Position numbers and translations under genes: made by a program | Source of the DNA: Arthrobacter sp. EpRS71 | GTDB lineage: Bacteria; Actinomycetota; Actinomycetes; Actinomycetales; Micrococcaceae | Direction of reading: 5' to 3' | Length of the DNA stretch: 64,000 nucleotides | Assembly: GCF_001512285.1 (NCBI RefSeq) | Contig: NZ_LNUV01000002.1 | Location: 143,097-207,096 of the forward strand | The notes under the pieces: model-generated | What the model was told of the DNA's origin: nothing | The model's database searches: none | What the model saw: the letters and a program-made list of their open reading frames with translations, nothing else | Shown: positions 37,999 to 46,984 of the stretch, in pieces | Position numbering within the stretch: position 1 is the first letter of the stretch | Layout of the letters: every line of letters starts with the position of its first letter

Positions 37999-39009
37999 GT
38001 GGCATTGGACTTTACGGCGATCGACTTTGAAACTGCCAACGGCTTCAGGGGGTCCCCGTGTTCGGTGGGGCTCAGCAAAGTACGCAACGGAGTTGTGGTG
38101 GAGGAAGCCTCCTGGCTCATGCGCCCGCCCGAAAACCATGATCACTTCGAATTCCACAACACCCGGATCCACGGCATTCGTGCCGAAGACGTCGCCGGCC
38201 GCCCACGGTTCGGGGAGCTCTTCCCGGAAATCGGCGCATTTATTGGCGACGACGTACTCGCCGCCCACAACGCAGCCTTCGACCTCGGCGTTATTCGCTC
38301 AGGCTTGGAAGTCTCAGGGCTGGCCGGGCCGGCTTATGACTACGTGTGCACCGTGATGCTCTCCCGCCGCTGCTATTCGCTGGTTTCCAACTCTTTGCCC
38401 TACGCGGCAGAAGAAGCCGGGGTTCCCCTGATCAATCATCACGACGCCGCGGAAGACGCACGCGCCTGCGCCGGCATCCTGGTGGACATCGCCAGGCGGA
38501 ACAACGCCAACAGCATCGCCGAACTCTACCTTTCCCTCGGCCTGAACTTGCCGAAGCAACCTGCCTTCGATCCCACGCAAGGCCTCTCCAAAGCGACCAT
38601 GTCCGCGCTCGCTGCAAGGACCGGAAGCGCCGCCGAAGGCACGCTCGAACGTGCACTGGGCGTGCCGGGTGGCTTCCAGGCCTGGCCGGAGGAGGGACCC
38701 AACCCGCTGCCGAACCCTTCAGCGGAACCCGGACACCCGCTCTTTGGCCAGACCGTGGTGTTCACCGGCGACCTCGCCATTACCAGGCCGGAGGCAAAGT
38801 CGCGGGCCGCGGACATGGGGGCACGTCCCGAAAGCCGGGTAACAGCAAGAACTACTGTGCTGATCGTCGGTGATGGCTTCGTGGCGGGTGACCTTCGCGC
38901 CGGCCGGCTCACAGGCAAGGCAAAGCGGGTCCTGGAACTCCATGCCAAGGGCCAGCAAATCGAGGTTGTGTCCGAGGGGGAATTCCTGCAGATGGTGGGC
39001 GGCGCATAA
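37999..39009 (+). CDS. DnaQ-like exonuclease fused to BRCT domain
   Basis: 336 aa. DEDDh exonuclease in the first 170 residues: AIDFETAN (Asp9, Glu11), AHNAAFDLG, and NHHDAAEDARA (His and Asp). A C-terminal BRCT-like domain from about 248 (LFGQTVVFTGDLAITRPEA) resembles that of NAD-dependent DNA ligase. GTG start. Probably a 3'-5' exonuclease recruited to repair or ligation sites; the polymerase III epsilon subunit itself is unlikely because it lacks the usual C-terminal alpha-binding tail. Confidence 0.85.
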   Translation: MALDFTAIDFETANGFRGSPCSVGLSKVRNGVVVEEASWLMRPPENHDHFEFHNTRIHGIRAEDVAGRPRFGELFPEIGAFIGDDVLAAHNAAFDLGVIRSGLEVSGLAGPAYDYVCTVMLSRRCYSLVSNSLPYAAEEAGVPLINHHDAAEDARACAGILVDIARRNNANSIAELYLSLGLNLPKQPAFDPTQGLSKATMSALAARTGSAAEGTLERALGVPGGFQAWPEEGPNPLPNPSAEPGHPLFGQTVVFTGDLAITRPEAKSRAADMGARPESRVTARTTVLIVGDGFVAGDLRAGRLTGKAKRVLELHAKGQQIEVVSEGEFLQMVGGA

Positions 39010-39076
39010 GCAGCGTTCCGGTCATATGGCGCAACAAACCTTCCCGCGGGGAGAGCCGCGCTCCTAGCCTTGGGGC

Positions 39077-39646
39077 ATGACCAAGCCAGCCCCACCTCTT
39101 ACTCCAGTGCGCCAGTCAAGTGGTGCCGCCGCTCCTGCCGCTGCTGACACGCGCGGCAGGCTGGATTGGCGGACTGTGTTCGCTTTCCCCAACCCCGTCA
39201 ACGAATACGCCGCCCGGATCACAGCCGGGCTGGTGGTGGTGCTGGCGGTCGCCACCCTGTTGACCGGCTGGTCCTGGGGCTTGGTGGCACTGGCTATCGG
39301 CTTCTGGCTCCGTGTGTTGTTCGGGCCACGGATCTCCCCGTTGGCGCTTCTGTCAGTGAAGGTGTTGGCGCCCAGGATCGGGCACGCCAAGCTGGTCGCC
39401 GGTCCACCCAAGCGTTTCGCTCAAGGCATCGGTGCCGCCCTGACGACCACCGCCGTCGTGCTGTTTTTCACCGGATTCCAATCAGCCGCCTGGGTCCTGC
39501 TGGCGCTGTTGATCGTGGCGGCTTCGCTGGAAGCATTTGTGGGCTTTTGCCTCGGCTGCGCCATCTTTGGTTTCCTGCAGCGCCGGGGCCTCATTCCTGA
39601 GGACGTTTGCGAGGCATGCAATAACGTGACGCTGCGACGCACGTAG
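39077..39646 (+). CDS. DUF4395 membrane protein
   Basis: 189 aa. A polar, Ala/Pro-rich N-terminus of about 30 residues, then NPVNEYAARITAG and four hydrophobic segments. Four cysteines lie near the end (FCLGCAIF, VCEACN). DUF4395 function is unknown; the family often sits near sulfur or thiol genes, not seen here. Convergent with the next gene, 7 bp apart. Confidence 0.8.
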   Translation: MTKPAPPLTPVRQSSGAAAPAAADTRGRLDWRTVFAFPNPVNEYAARITAGLVVVLAVATLLTGWSWGLVALAIGFWLRVLFGPRISPLALLSVKVLAPRIGHAKLVAGPPKRFAQGIGAALTTTAVVLFFTGFQSAAWVLLALLIVAASLEAFVGFCLGCAIFGFLQRRGLIPEDVCEACNNVTLRRT

Positions 39647-39653
39647 TTCCTTT

Positions 39654-40724
39654 TTAGCCGGTGGTGACGGCAAGCAGACGGTCCGCCATGCCGCGGACCA
39701 CCTCCGGGGCTTCCAAGGCCTGCAGCCAGTCGGCCGGCAGGCAGTCCTCACCGTAGTAGGCGCCCAGGATATTTCCAGCGATGGACCCGGTGGAGTCGCT
39801 GTCGCCACTGTGATTGATGGCCACGCTGATTGCGTTGCGGAAGTGTTCTGCCGGCGAGTCGCCGCTGGTGGCCAGCACAGCGTAGAGTCCGACGGCGAGT
39901 GCTTCCTCGGCGATCCACCCCTCGCCCAGCGAGGTGGTTAGTTCGTCCGGGTCCAAGACAGAGCCCTGCAGGGACAGTTGCAGGGCTCCTTCAAGCCGCT
40001 GCGCCAGTTCGGGCGCTTTGGTGGGGACGCCGTTCACGTAGATGAGGGCCTCGGTGGCGGCATCGCGGATGCCGCTTCCGGCCACGATGTTGTGGATGAG
40101 CAGGCTAAAGGCTGCTGCGCTAAGCCGCGCTGAAGGGTGTCCGTGCGTCAATGAAGCGGCGTCCGAGCTGAGCTTGTAGACCGCTTCGCGTGAAATGTGG
40201 GGGATGAGTCCAAACGGGGCTGAACGCATCACGGTGCCGCACCCTTTGGAATCGGCATTGACCGGACGGGCAACTGTCCCCATCTGGCCCGATGCCAAAC
40301 CGCTGAGGCAGGCGTTACCGGGTGCGCGACGGTGACGCAGGACATCCTGGGCGTCGATCCACCGCGGTTGCGGAACGGGTGCGGAGGAAGCAACAGCAAC
40401 GTCCTGCGTGGCGAGCCAGCGCAGGTAGGCGAGCCACAGGCAGGCAATCTCGTCCGCTGCTACGCCGTCGTTCGCCCATTCGAGCGCTTCCACCAATCCG
40501 TCGACGGTGTACAGCGTCATTTGCGTGTCGTCAGAGAAGTGACTGCCGCCGTCGAGCTGACCGAAAGACGTCAGGCCGGCGGAACCATAGCGCGCGCGAA
40601 TCGCGGCAAGGGACTCGAACTCCACAGCATAACCAAGGGAATCACCCAGCGCGCCGCCCAACAGTGACCCATGGACGCGGGACTCGAAGGAAGGAACGTG
40701 GGGGGACTTAGGCTCAACACTCAT
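39654..40724 (-). CDS. ADP-ribosylglycohydrolase family protein (DraG/ARH)
   Basis: 356 aa. Removes ADP-ribose from proteins or nucleic acid. Metal-binding motifs are intact: GGALGDSLGY near 20, HFSDDTQM near 60, and NHSGDSDSTGSIAGN near 307. Start ATG at 40724. Its gene has no partner transferase in the window, so the target is unknown. Confidence 0.88.
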   Translation of the reverse strand: MSVEPKSPHVPSFESRVHGSLLGGALGDSLGYAVEFESLAAIRARYGSAGLTSFGQLDGGSHFSDDTQMTLYTVDGLVEALEWANDGVAADEIACLWLAYLRWLATQDVAVASSAPVPQPRWIDAQDVLRHRRAPGNACLSGLASGQMGTVARPVNADSKGCGTVMRSAPFGLIPHISREAVYKLSSDAASLTHGHPSARLSAAAFSLLIHNIVAGSGIRDAATEALIYVNGVPTKAPELAQRLEGALQLSLQGSVLDPDELTTSLGEGWIAEEALAVGLYAVLATSGDSPAEHFRNAISVAINHSGDSDSTGSIAGNILGAYYGEDCLPADWLQALEAPEVVRGMADRLLAVTTG

Positions 40725-40805
40725 GCCAGTAACTTACCGTGCCCGCGAACCTCCGCTGATATGGTGGGGAAGCTGCCCGGCACTGACAAAACTTGGAGAG
40801 ACATT

Positions 40806-41162
40806 TTGCGTGAACCTGCTTGGCGACGGACAGGCAAGACCCCCGATTACAGGTTTTCTCTCGCCAACGAACGTACCTTCCTCGCGTGGATCCGCACGTC
40901 CTTGGCCTTGCTCGCCGGCGCGGTCGCTGTTGACCAGCTGGCTCCGAACATCGCGCCCACGCCGGTCCGTTTGGTCCTCTGTGTCCTGCTGGCTTTGGTA
41001 GGGGCGGGGCTGGCTGCCCTTTCATATCGCCGTTGGGGGCAGATGGAAGCCGCGATGCGCAACGATCAGGCGCTCCCCTTCTCCCGTGTCATGTTGTTCA
41101 TGACCATTGTGGTGGCCGTGGCGGCATTCGCCTTTGCGGTGCTGATTTTGGTGGCGCGGTAA
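40806..41162 (+). CDS. DUF202 (YidH-like) membrane protein
   Basis: About 118 aa from a TTG with GGAG 5 nt upstream; an ATG at 40761 would give 133 aa. The family start RFSLANERTFLAWIRTSLALLAG is followed by three membrane helices. Function unknown. The stop lies 3 nt before the second DUF202 gene. Confidence 0.78.
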   Translation: MREPAWRRTGKTPDYRFSLANERTFLAWIRTSLALLAGAVAVDQLAPNIAPTPVRLVLCVLLALVGAGLAALSYRRWGQMEAAMRNDQALPFSRVMLFMTIVVAVAAFAFAVLILVAR

Positions 41163-41165
41163 AGG

Positions 41166-41510
41166 ATGGAAGTCCGCGATCCCGGGTTGCAGCCCGAGCG
41201 CACGATGTTGGCATGGCGCCGGACGCTGATCTCCCTGGTAGTGGTGGACCTCTTCATTTGGCGGAGTTGGCTGACGTCCGAACCCTCCACCGGCAACCTC
41301 GTGGCCGGCCTTCCAGGGCTTGATTACCAAGGGATCTGCGCCCTCATGGCAGCCGCAGCCACCATCGTGCTGGCCTCTGTGGTGTGGGTTCGCTCACGCC
41401 AACTCCATGCAGGTAACGAGGCAGCCTCGGCCAGGCTCGTTCTGGTCAGCACGTTGGCCGTGGTGGGACTTGGTGCCACAGCCATCGCTGCCATAGCGCT
41501 GGGCGGATAA
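41166..41510 (+). CDS. DUF202 membrane protein, second copy
   Basis: 114 aa. LQPERTMLAWRRTLISL is the DUF202 signature, with three helices. Translation is probably coupled to the upstream copy, so the two may form a heteromer. AAAGG precedes the ATG. Confidence 0.78.
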   Translation: MEVRDPGLQPERTMLAWRRTLISLVVVDLFIWRSWLTSEPSTGNLVAGLPGLDYQGICALMAAAATIVLASVVWVRSRQLHAGNEAASARLVLVSTLAVVGLGATAIAAIALGG

Positions 41511-41671
41511 GCTCGTAGGTGGAATTCAGCCAGCGCCCAGACTCGGCTGGCACAATGCTCAGTGGCTTTGAGCTTGCATCACTGACAGCACCGCCAGCGC
41601 CAAACACCAGCGTCCGCAGCGACGAAGCCGGTCATACCGGCATCCATACCAACCGTAAGGACTCATTCCAC

Positions 41672-42613
41672 ATGACCTCATCTGTACAGGCCACACCAGA
41701 CCCCCAGCCGGGACTCGTTGCCCGGCTGTCTGCTGAAGCTTTGGGCTCGATGTTTGTTGTTGTCGTTGCGGTGGGAGTCGGGATCTTTTCAAATCCTGGT
41801 GCCGCCCCCTTGCCTCTAGCTCTTGCGACCGGCCTTGCAGTGACGGCAGCCATGCTGGCTTTCGGCTATGTGTCGGGAGGCCACTTCAACCCTGTGATCA
41901 CCCTGGGCAATCTGATCGCCGGCCGAATCCGGGCCGTGGCGGCGCTGGGCTACTTGGCGGCGCAAATCATCGGCAGCGTGATTGGTGCTGCGTTGATCTA
42001 CTTTGTGGTGAGCACGGTGCCGGTCCTCAAGGACGCCAGGGCCGCGTTCGACGTCGTTGCGCCGGGCTTTGGCGAACACGCCGCCGCCCAGACACAGCTG
42101 GCCGGAGTTCTGTTGGTGGAGGTCCTTGGTGCAGCTCTCATTGTGGCTGTATTCCTTGGTGCGACAGCGGGCCGTCGGGCCGTACCTGCCATGGCGCCCT
42201 TCGCAGTGGGCTTGTCAATGGCTGTTCTTCTTCAGCTCGGACAGGTATTGGGAAACCTTCCCTTCAACCCTGCACGGGCAACAGCCCAAGCATTCTTCAG
42301 CTCGTCCTGGGCCATGGAGGGTCTGTGGCTCTTCTGGGTGGCCCCGCTCATGGGTGCCGCGCTCGCCGGCCTTGCCTTCCGTGGCTTCCAAGGCCTGTCA
42401 GCTCCTGCCGTGACTGAGGACTTTCAGGGCGGCAGCGACGGTATCAACGACTCCTTCGATGCCAACGACGAGCCGGTTGAGGACGCTGAGGTCCGGGGCA
42501 CAGAGGTCAAGGAGACCGCTGTGAAACCTGGCATCGCCTCTCCGCGGGCTGTGCCGGCCGCGCCGGTCAACGATGACGCCCGGGATTTCTTCGACGGTAA
42601 AAAAGGGAAATAA
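41672..42613 (+). CDS. Aquaporin-family (MIP) channel with acidic C-terminal tail
   Basis: 313 aa. Six helices with two half-helix motifs: GGHFNPVITLG (NPV instead of NPA) near 73 and LPFNPARATA (NPA) near 205. The family-typical N-terminus is EALGSMFVVV. After the last helix come about 75 residues rich in Asp/Glu and Ala/Pro, absent from typical members. Water or small neutral solute transport is inferred. ATG at 41672 with AAGGA 11 nt upstream. Confidence 0.85.
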   Translation: MTSSVQATPDPQPGLVARLSAEALGSMFVVVVAVGVGIFSNPGAAPLPLALATGLAVTAAMLAFGYVSGGHFNPVITLGNLIAGRIRAVAALGYLAAQIIGSVIGAALIYFVVSTVPVLKDARAAFDVVAPGFGEHAAAQTQLAGVLLVEVLGAALIVAVFLGATAGRRAVPAMAPFAVGLSMAVLLQLGQVLGNLPFNPARATAQAFFSSSWAMEGLWLFWVAPLMGAALAGLAFRGFQGLSAPAVTEDFQGGSDGINDSFDANDEPVEDAEVRGTEVKETAVKPGIASPRAVPAAPVNDDARDFFDGKKGK

Positions 42614-42628
42614 CCTGACGGGCTCGAC

Positions 42629-42652
42629 GGCGGACGGCTCGCCTCCGCTTTA
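42629..42652 (+). terminator. Weak terminator-like hairpin
   Basis: GCGGA/TCCGC with a 9-nt loop followed by TTTATTG, between the aquaporin and sbcD genes. A short stem, so only a possible terminator. Confidence 0.4.
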
Positions 42653-42681
42653 TTGTCGGTGCCCCCGGTTAACTTGAGAAT

Positions 42682-43872
42682 ATGCGGTTACTTCACACTT
42701 CCGATTGGCACCTGGGCCGGTCATTCCACGGCGTTGGCATGCTTGATGCCCAACGGAACTTCGTGGACCAGCTGGTATCGCTGGTGGAGTCGAAGTCCGT
42801 TGATGTCGTGCTGATAGCCGGCGACGTCTACGATCGCGCTCTGCCGGGACTTGATGTGGTCCAACTCCTCGATGACGCTTTGGTGCGCATCACGCAGGCG
42901 GGGGCCGGCGTGGTCTTGACCAGTGGCAACCACGACTCCGCCATTAGGTTGGGTTTTGCTTCCCGTTTGCTGGAACGCGGGGGAGTCCACCTCAGGACTC
43001 AGGTGGAGGAACTTGATGTTCCAGTGCTGTTTGCGCTGGAAACAGATGGAGACGGTGCGGACCGCTCAGGGGACGGCCAGGTGGCTATCTATGGCATCCC
43101 CTATCTTGAACCCCGGCTCGTCGCGGAAAGGTTGGGCGCTGAGAACGCCAACCATTTTGATGTCACCCTGGCAGCGGTGGAGCGGATCCGGAAGGATGTT
43201 GAGAAGCGCCGCGCATCAGGACCCGTTTATCCGGTTGTCCTTGCGCATACTTTTGCCAGTGGCGGCATTACCTCAGAGAGCGAACGGGATCTGAGCATCG
43301 GCGGGCTCGGCGCGGTTCCACTGGATCTCTTTGAGGACTTCGCCTATACCGCGCTGGGTCACCTTCATGGGCGGCAGGAGCTGGCCCCCAATGTCCGCTA
43401 TTCCGGTTCTCCCTTGGCTTATTCATTTTCAGAAGCCAAGCACCACAAAGGTGCGTGGCTCGTGGACCTTGGCGCGGACGGCGCCATGGATGTTGAAGAA
43501 GTTCTGTGGGATGCCCCCAAAGCCCTGGCTACGTTGCGTGGGACGCTGGAGGATCTGCTGAGCGGCGAAGAGCATGCATGGGCAGAGAGCGCATATTGCC
43601 AGGTCACGCTAACGGACGCGCAACGTCCTGCGCAGGCCATGGAGAGGGTTCGCGCTCGTTTTCCGGAGACCTTGGTGCTCTCTTTCGATCCCCAAGGTGC
43701 TGAAGCGCGGACCTCCACCAGTTACAGCAATCGCCTCGCGGCAGCAGAAGATGACCTCGGAGTCTGCTGTGGCTTCCTTGAACATGTCAGGGACCGCGGC
43801 GCAAACCATGCTGAAGAAGCTGCACTGCGCGAAGCACTTGAAGCTGTCCGGGTCCAGGAGGCCGGGCTGTGA
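42682..43872 (+). CDS. sbcD: Exonuclease subunit SbcD (Mre11 family)
   Basis: 396 aa. Metallophosphoesterase motifs in order: HTSDWHLGR (Asp8, His10), AGDVYDRA, TSGNHDSA, ALGHLHGRQ. Forms the nuclease of the SbcCD complex, which opens hairpins and trims DNA ends. Complete length. GTGAG overlap with sbcC. Confidence 0.94.
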   Translation: MRLLHTSDWHLGRSFHGVGMLDAQRNFVDQLVSLVESKSVDVVLIAGDVYDRALPGLDVVQLLDDALVRITQAGAGVVLTSGNHDSAIRLGFASRLLERGGVHLRTQVEELDVPVLFALETDGDGADRSGDGQVAIYGIPYLEPRLVAERLGAENANHFDVTLAAVERIRKDVEKRRASGPVYPVVLAHTFASGGITSESERDLSIGGLGAVPLDLFEDFAYTALGHLHGRQELAPNVRYSGSPLAYSFSEAKHHKGAWLVDLGADGAMDVEEVLWDAPKALATLRGTLEDLLSGEEHAWAESAYCQVTLTDAQRPAQAMERVRARFPETLVLSFDPQGAEARTSTSYSNRLAAAEDDLGVCCGFLEHVRDRGANHAEEAALREALEAVRVQEAGL

Positions 43873-46800
43873 GAATTCATCGTTTGGAAATTGAAGCTTT
43901 CGGCCCCTTTGCGACGCCACAACATATTGACTTCGACCAATTGAGCGCACAGGGGCTTTTCCTCCTCAACGGCGCCACGGGTGCCGGCAAGACCAGCATT
44001 CTGGATGCCATCTGTTTTGCCCTGTACGGTTCCGTTCCCGGCACCCGCCAGGAAGGAAAGCGGCTACGAAGCGACCATGCCGCTCCCGGTGCGGAGCCGC
44101 GCGTAGTGTGTGAGTTCTCCGCGCGTGGCCGCCGTTTTGAAGTGACGCGATCACCGGCGTGGGACCGGCCCAGCGCCCGCGGCCGCAATGGATATACCAC
44201 CCAACAGGCCAAGACCCTCCTCAGGGAACGCGTAGCCGGGAGCTGGGAAGAGAAATCATCCAGGAATGATGAGGTAGGTGCGGAGCTCTCGGACGTCCTG
44301 GGAATGGACCGGGAGCAATTCACCCGTGTGGTGATGCTGCCACAAGGCGACTTCGCGGCGTTCCTGAGGTCCAAGGCCAACGAACGGCTGGACCTCCTCC
44401 AGAAACTGTTTGGTACGCATCGATTCGAAACGGTTGAACGCCAGCTTCTTCAACAATCGGCCGATGCAACGCGTGCAGTGCAGGAGAACACCTCAGAGCT
44501 CAAACTGCTGCTGGACCGGGTTGCGTCGGAGAAAGATCACATGGATCTTCCCGCGGCTGAAACCTCAGCCGATGCCACTCCGGCCTCCGGGATGGATCCA
44601 GGACAGGAGCCGGAGGCCTGGCTGGCCGGTGTAGAGGCAGAAATACGGGTTGAATGGAAGCGTCGGCAGGACGAGGCAGCTGAGGCGGCGTCGTTGTCTA
44701 CCCGGCTTCAGGAACAGTTCCAAGAGGCCCAGGAGAGGTCGCTGAGGCACGGGCGGCTCGGCGCCGCGATGCAGCGGCGGGTGCTGCTTGAACTGGCAGC
44801 GCCCCGGGCATTGGAGAACAAGGAGATGCTCGGAAAGCACCGGCGGGCCGCCGTTCTCAGTGGCCAACTGGAAGCAGCCGATGCGGCAGCACGCAAACGT
44901 GAAGCCGCCGCAGCCCGCGCTGACGGGATCCGCGGGAAACTGGTGGCTGCGGGCTTGGATGCTGCCCCTGCAGATGTGGCGCTGGAAACCGTAAAGGCCA
45001 GTTGCGCAGTTCTTGAGGCCCGGCTGTCGGATGAGCAGCGCTTGGACGTCATCACGGCCCGGCTGGCAGCCGTGGACGGTGAAGTCGCTAAACATCAGGT
45101 AGCTGTAGCGGAGTCTTCCACCGTCCTGGAACAGTTGCGCCGGGACGTGTCCGCTGTGGAGTCAGAGATCCAGCCGCATGAGCCTTTGGCTGAGCAACTG
45201 ACAGAACTGGAACGGGCGGCCGCTGATGCTGCCGAGTTGGTGGGGATTGTGGCCCGTCACGCAACCGCCACCCATGAGTTGGACGAGATGACCCGGAGGC
45301 ATCTCCAGGCCAGGACCTCGTCCCAAGACCTCCGGCAGAAGTGGCTTGATGTTCGTGAGCTGCGTCTAGCCAACGCAGCAGGGGAGCTGGCAGCGGCGTT
45401 GGAGAGCGGAAAGCCGTGCGCCGTTTGCGGCAGCGAGGAGCATCCCCACCCCGCAGAAGCCGTGCGAACAGCACTCTCCCTCGCCCAGGACGAGGAAGAA
45501 GCCAAGGAACGGTTTGAGGCCAGTGAAAAAGCCCTTGGGCTCCTCGCTGAGCAGGTGTCCTCCGCAGCGCAGGTGCTCGCCGGGCTGGTGGCCCAGGGTG
45601 GTTCAGTTGATGCTGCTGAAGCAGAGTCGAAGCGGGCATCCGCCCGTGAAGCTGCCTCGGCGGCACGTCAGGCGGCAGCGGAGTTGGAAAAGCTTCGTGC
45701 CCGGCACGAGGCACTCAGCAAGCGGATCGTACTGGTCCAGCAAGAGCACGCTGACTCCGTCAGCGCAGCGGCCCAGGCGTCATCGGCTGTGCAGTTGCTT
45801 CAGGAACAATGCGCTGCCCTTGAATCAGAACTTGCTGGATTGAAGGAAGGATTCCCCAGCCTTCGTGCACGGTTGGAATCGCTCACGGCTGAGCGCGTGC
45901 TTCTGCAAGCGGCCGTTGAGGCAGACCGGGAACTGGACCAAGCGAAACAGGCTGGCATGGACGCCGCCGCCTCCTTGGAAAAAGCCCTACAGGTATCGGG
46001 TTTCGCATCGGGAGAGGAAGCCCGCCGGGAAATCCTCCTGCCGGCCGATGTTGTGGGCCTTGAAAAGGACTTGGCTGATTTCGATGCCGAATCGTCCCGT
46101 TTGGATGAACTGTTTGCCGGTGAGGATTTAATCCTTGCGGCCAAGGAAGCCAGCATTGGCGAACTCCCCTTGGCTCAGGACGAACTTGCCGAATCGAGGC
46201 TTCTTGCTTCCAATGCCGCGGATGATGCGCGGGCCAAGGCATTGTCGGCTGGCCTTGCCGGGAAGTCGGCGGATGCTGTTGCCCGGCTGGGGAAGGAGTA
46301 CCGGACCTTGGCGAAAGCAGGAAGGGAACCCCTGAGCCGGGCGCACATGCTGGCTGAACTGGCCGATACCGTGCGTGGATCGGGAGATAACAACTACCGG
46401 ATGAGCCTGAACACCTATGTCCTGGCAGCAAGGCTGGAACAGGTGGCCCTTGCCGCCTCCGAGCGGCTCGTGGCCATGAGTGATGGCAGATACACGTTGC
46501 AACATACGGACGCCAAGGCTGCCAGGGGTGCAAAGTCGGGCCTGGGTCTTGAAGTCGTGGACGAGTGGACTGGCCAGCGGCGGGACACGTCCACGCTCTC
46601 TGGCGGAGAGTCCTTCATGGCATCGTTGTCCTTGGCGTTAGGCCTCGCCGATGTGGTCCAGCAGGAGGCCGGCGGTGTGGATATCGAGACACTGTTTGTT
46701 GACGAAGGCTTCGGCAGCCTGGATGAGCAATCACTGGAGCAAGTGATGGACGCCCTGGAAGGACTGCGTGACGGCGGCCGGGTGGTTGGCCTGGTCAGTC

Positions 46801-46898
46801 ACGTCGCGGAAATGAAGCAACGGATCACGAGCCAGCTTCAGGTGGTAAAGGGCAGAAACGGTTCCAGCGTGCGGATTGCCGAAGCTCTTCCTGTCTGA
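43869..46898 (+). CDS. sbcC: Exonuclease subunit SbcC (Rad50 family)
   Basis: 1009 aa. Walker A NGATGAGKTS at 34-43, long coiled coils of about 200-470 and 540-830, the zinc hook CAVCGSEEHPHP near 516, the ABC signature TLSGGESFMA near 912, and Walker B ETLFVDEGFGSLD. ATPase and tether of the SbcCD nuclease. GTG start overlapping sbcD by 4 nt. Complete. Confidence 0.94.
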   Translation: MRIHRLEIEAFGPFATPQHIDFDQLSAQGLFLLNGATGAGKTSILDAICFALYGSVPGTRQEGKRLRSDHAAPGAEPRVVCEFSARGRRFEVTRSPAWDRPSARGRNGYTTQQAKTLLRERVAGSWEEKSSRNDEVGAELSDVLGMDREQFTRVVMLPQGDFAAFLRSKANERLDLLQKLFGTHRFETVERQLLQQSADATRAVQENTSELKLLLDRVASEKDHMDLPAAETSADATPASGMDPGQEPEAWLAGVEAEIRVEWKRRQDEAAEAASLSTRLQEQFQEAQERSLRHGRLGAAMQRRVLLELAAPRALENKEMLGKHRRAAVLSGQLEAADAAARKREAAAARADGIRGKLVAAGLDAAPADVALETVKASCAVLEARLSDEQRLDVITARLAAVDGEVAKHQVAVAESSTVLEQLRRDVSAVESEIQPHEPLAEQLTELERAAADAAELVGIVARHATATHELDEMTRRHLQARTSSQDLRQKWLDVRELRLANAAGELAAALESGKPCAVCGSEEHPHPAEAVRTALSLAQDEEEAKERFEASEKALGLLAEQVSSAAQVLAGLVAQGGSVDAAEAESKRASAREAASAARQAAAELEKLRARHEALSKRIVLVQQEHADSVSAAAQASSAVQLLQEQCAALESELAGLKEGFPSLRARLESLTAERVLLQAAVEADRELDQAKQAGMDAAASLEKALQVSGFASGEEARREILLPADVVGLEKDLADFDAESSRLDELFAGEDLILAAKEASIGELPLAQDELAESRLLASNAADDARAKALSAGLAGKSADAVARLGKEYRTLAKAGREPLSRAHMLAELADTVRGSGDNNYRMSLNTYVLAARLEQVALAASERLVAMSDGRYTLQHTDAKAARGAKSGLGLEVVDEWTGQRRDTSTLSGGESFMASLSLALGLADVVQQEAGGVDIETLFVDEGFGSLDEQSLEQVMDALEGLRDGGRVVGLVSHVAEMKQRITSQLQVVKGRNGSSVRIAEALPV

Positions 46899-46936
46899 GG
46901 CGTATCCGATAGACTTAACCCGTTACACAGGGTCGC

Positions 46937-46962
46937 GCGCATCGGGAGGAGGGACGATGCGC
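46937..46962 (+). promoter_or_regulatory. Hairpin presenting a strong ribosome site in its loop
   Basis: A perfect 8-bp stem (GCGCATCG/CGATGCGC) encloses the loop GGAGGAGGGA. The loop is a near-ideal Shine-Dalgarno sequence for the short ORF at 46957. The mRNA of the MFS gene would carry this element 23-48 nt before its start codon. Confidence 0.7.
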
Positions 46963-46971
46963 ATCCTTTAG
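46957..46971 (+). CDS. Four-codon leader ORF (MRIL) upstream of MFS gene
   Basis: ATG CGC ATC CTT TAG, preceded by GGAGGAGGG at ideal spacing. It ends 13 nt before the MFS start, which has no visible ribosome site of its own. Reinitiation or ribosome-stall control of the transporter is inferred from the layout. Confidence 0.45.
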   Translation: MRIL

Positions 46972-46984
46972 CGAACCCGGATTA

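Noticed and set aside
42672..42684. TTGAGAATATG directly at the sbcD start, also seen at 1340-1350
   Set aside because: The spacing to ATG is too short for a -10 element, so the match is probably chance.
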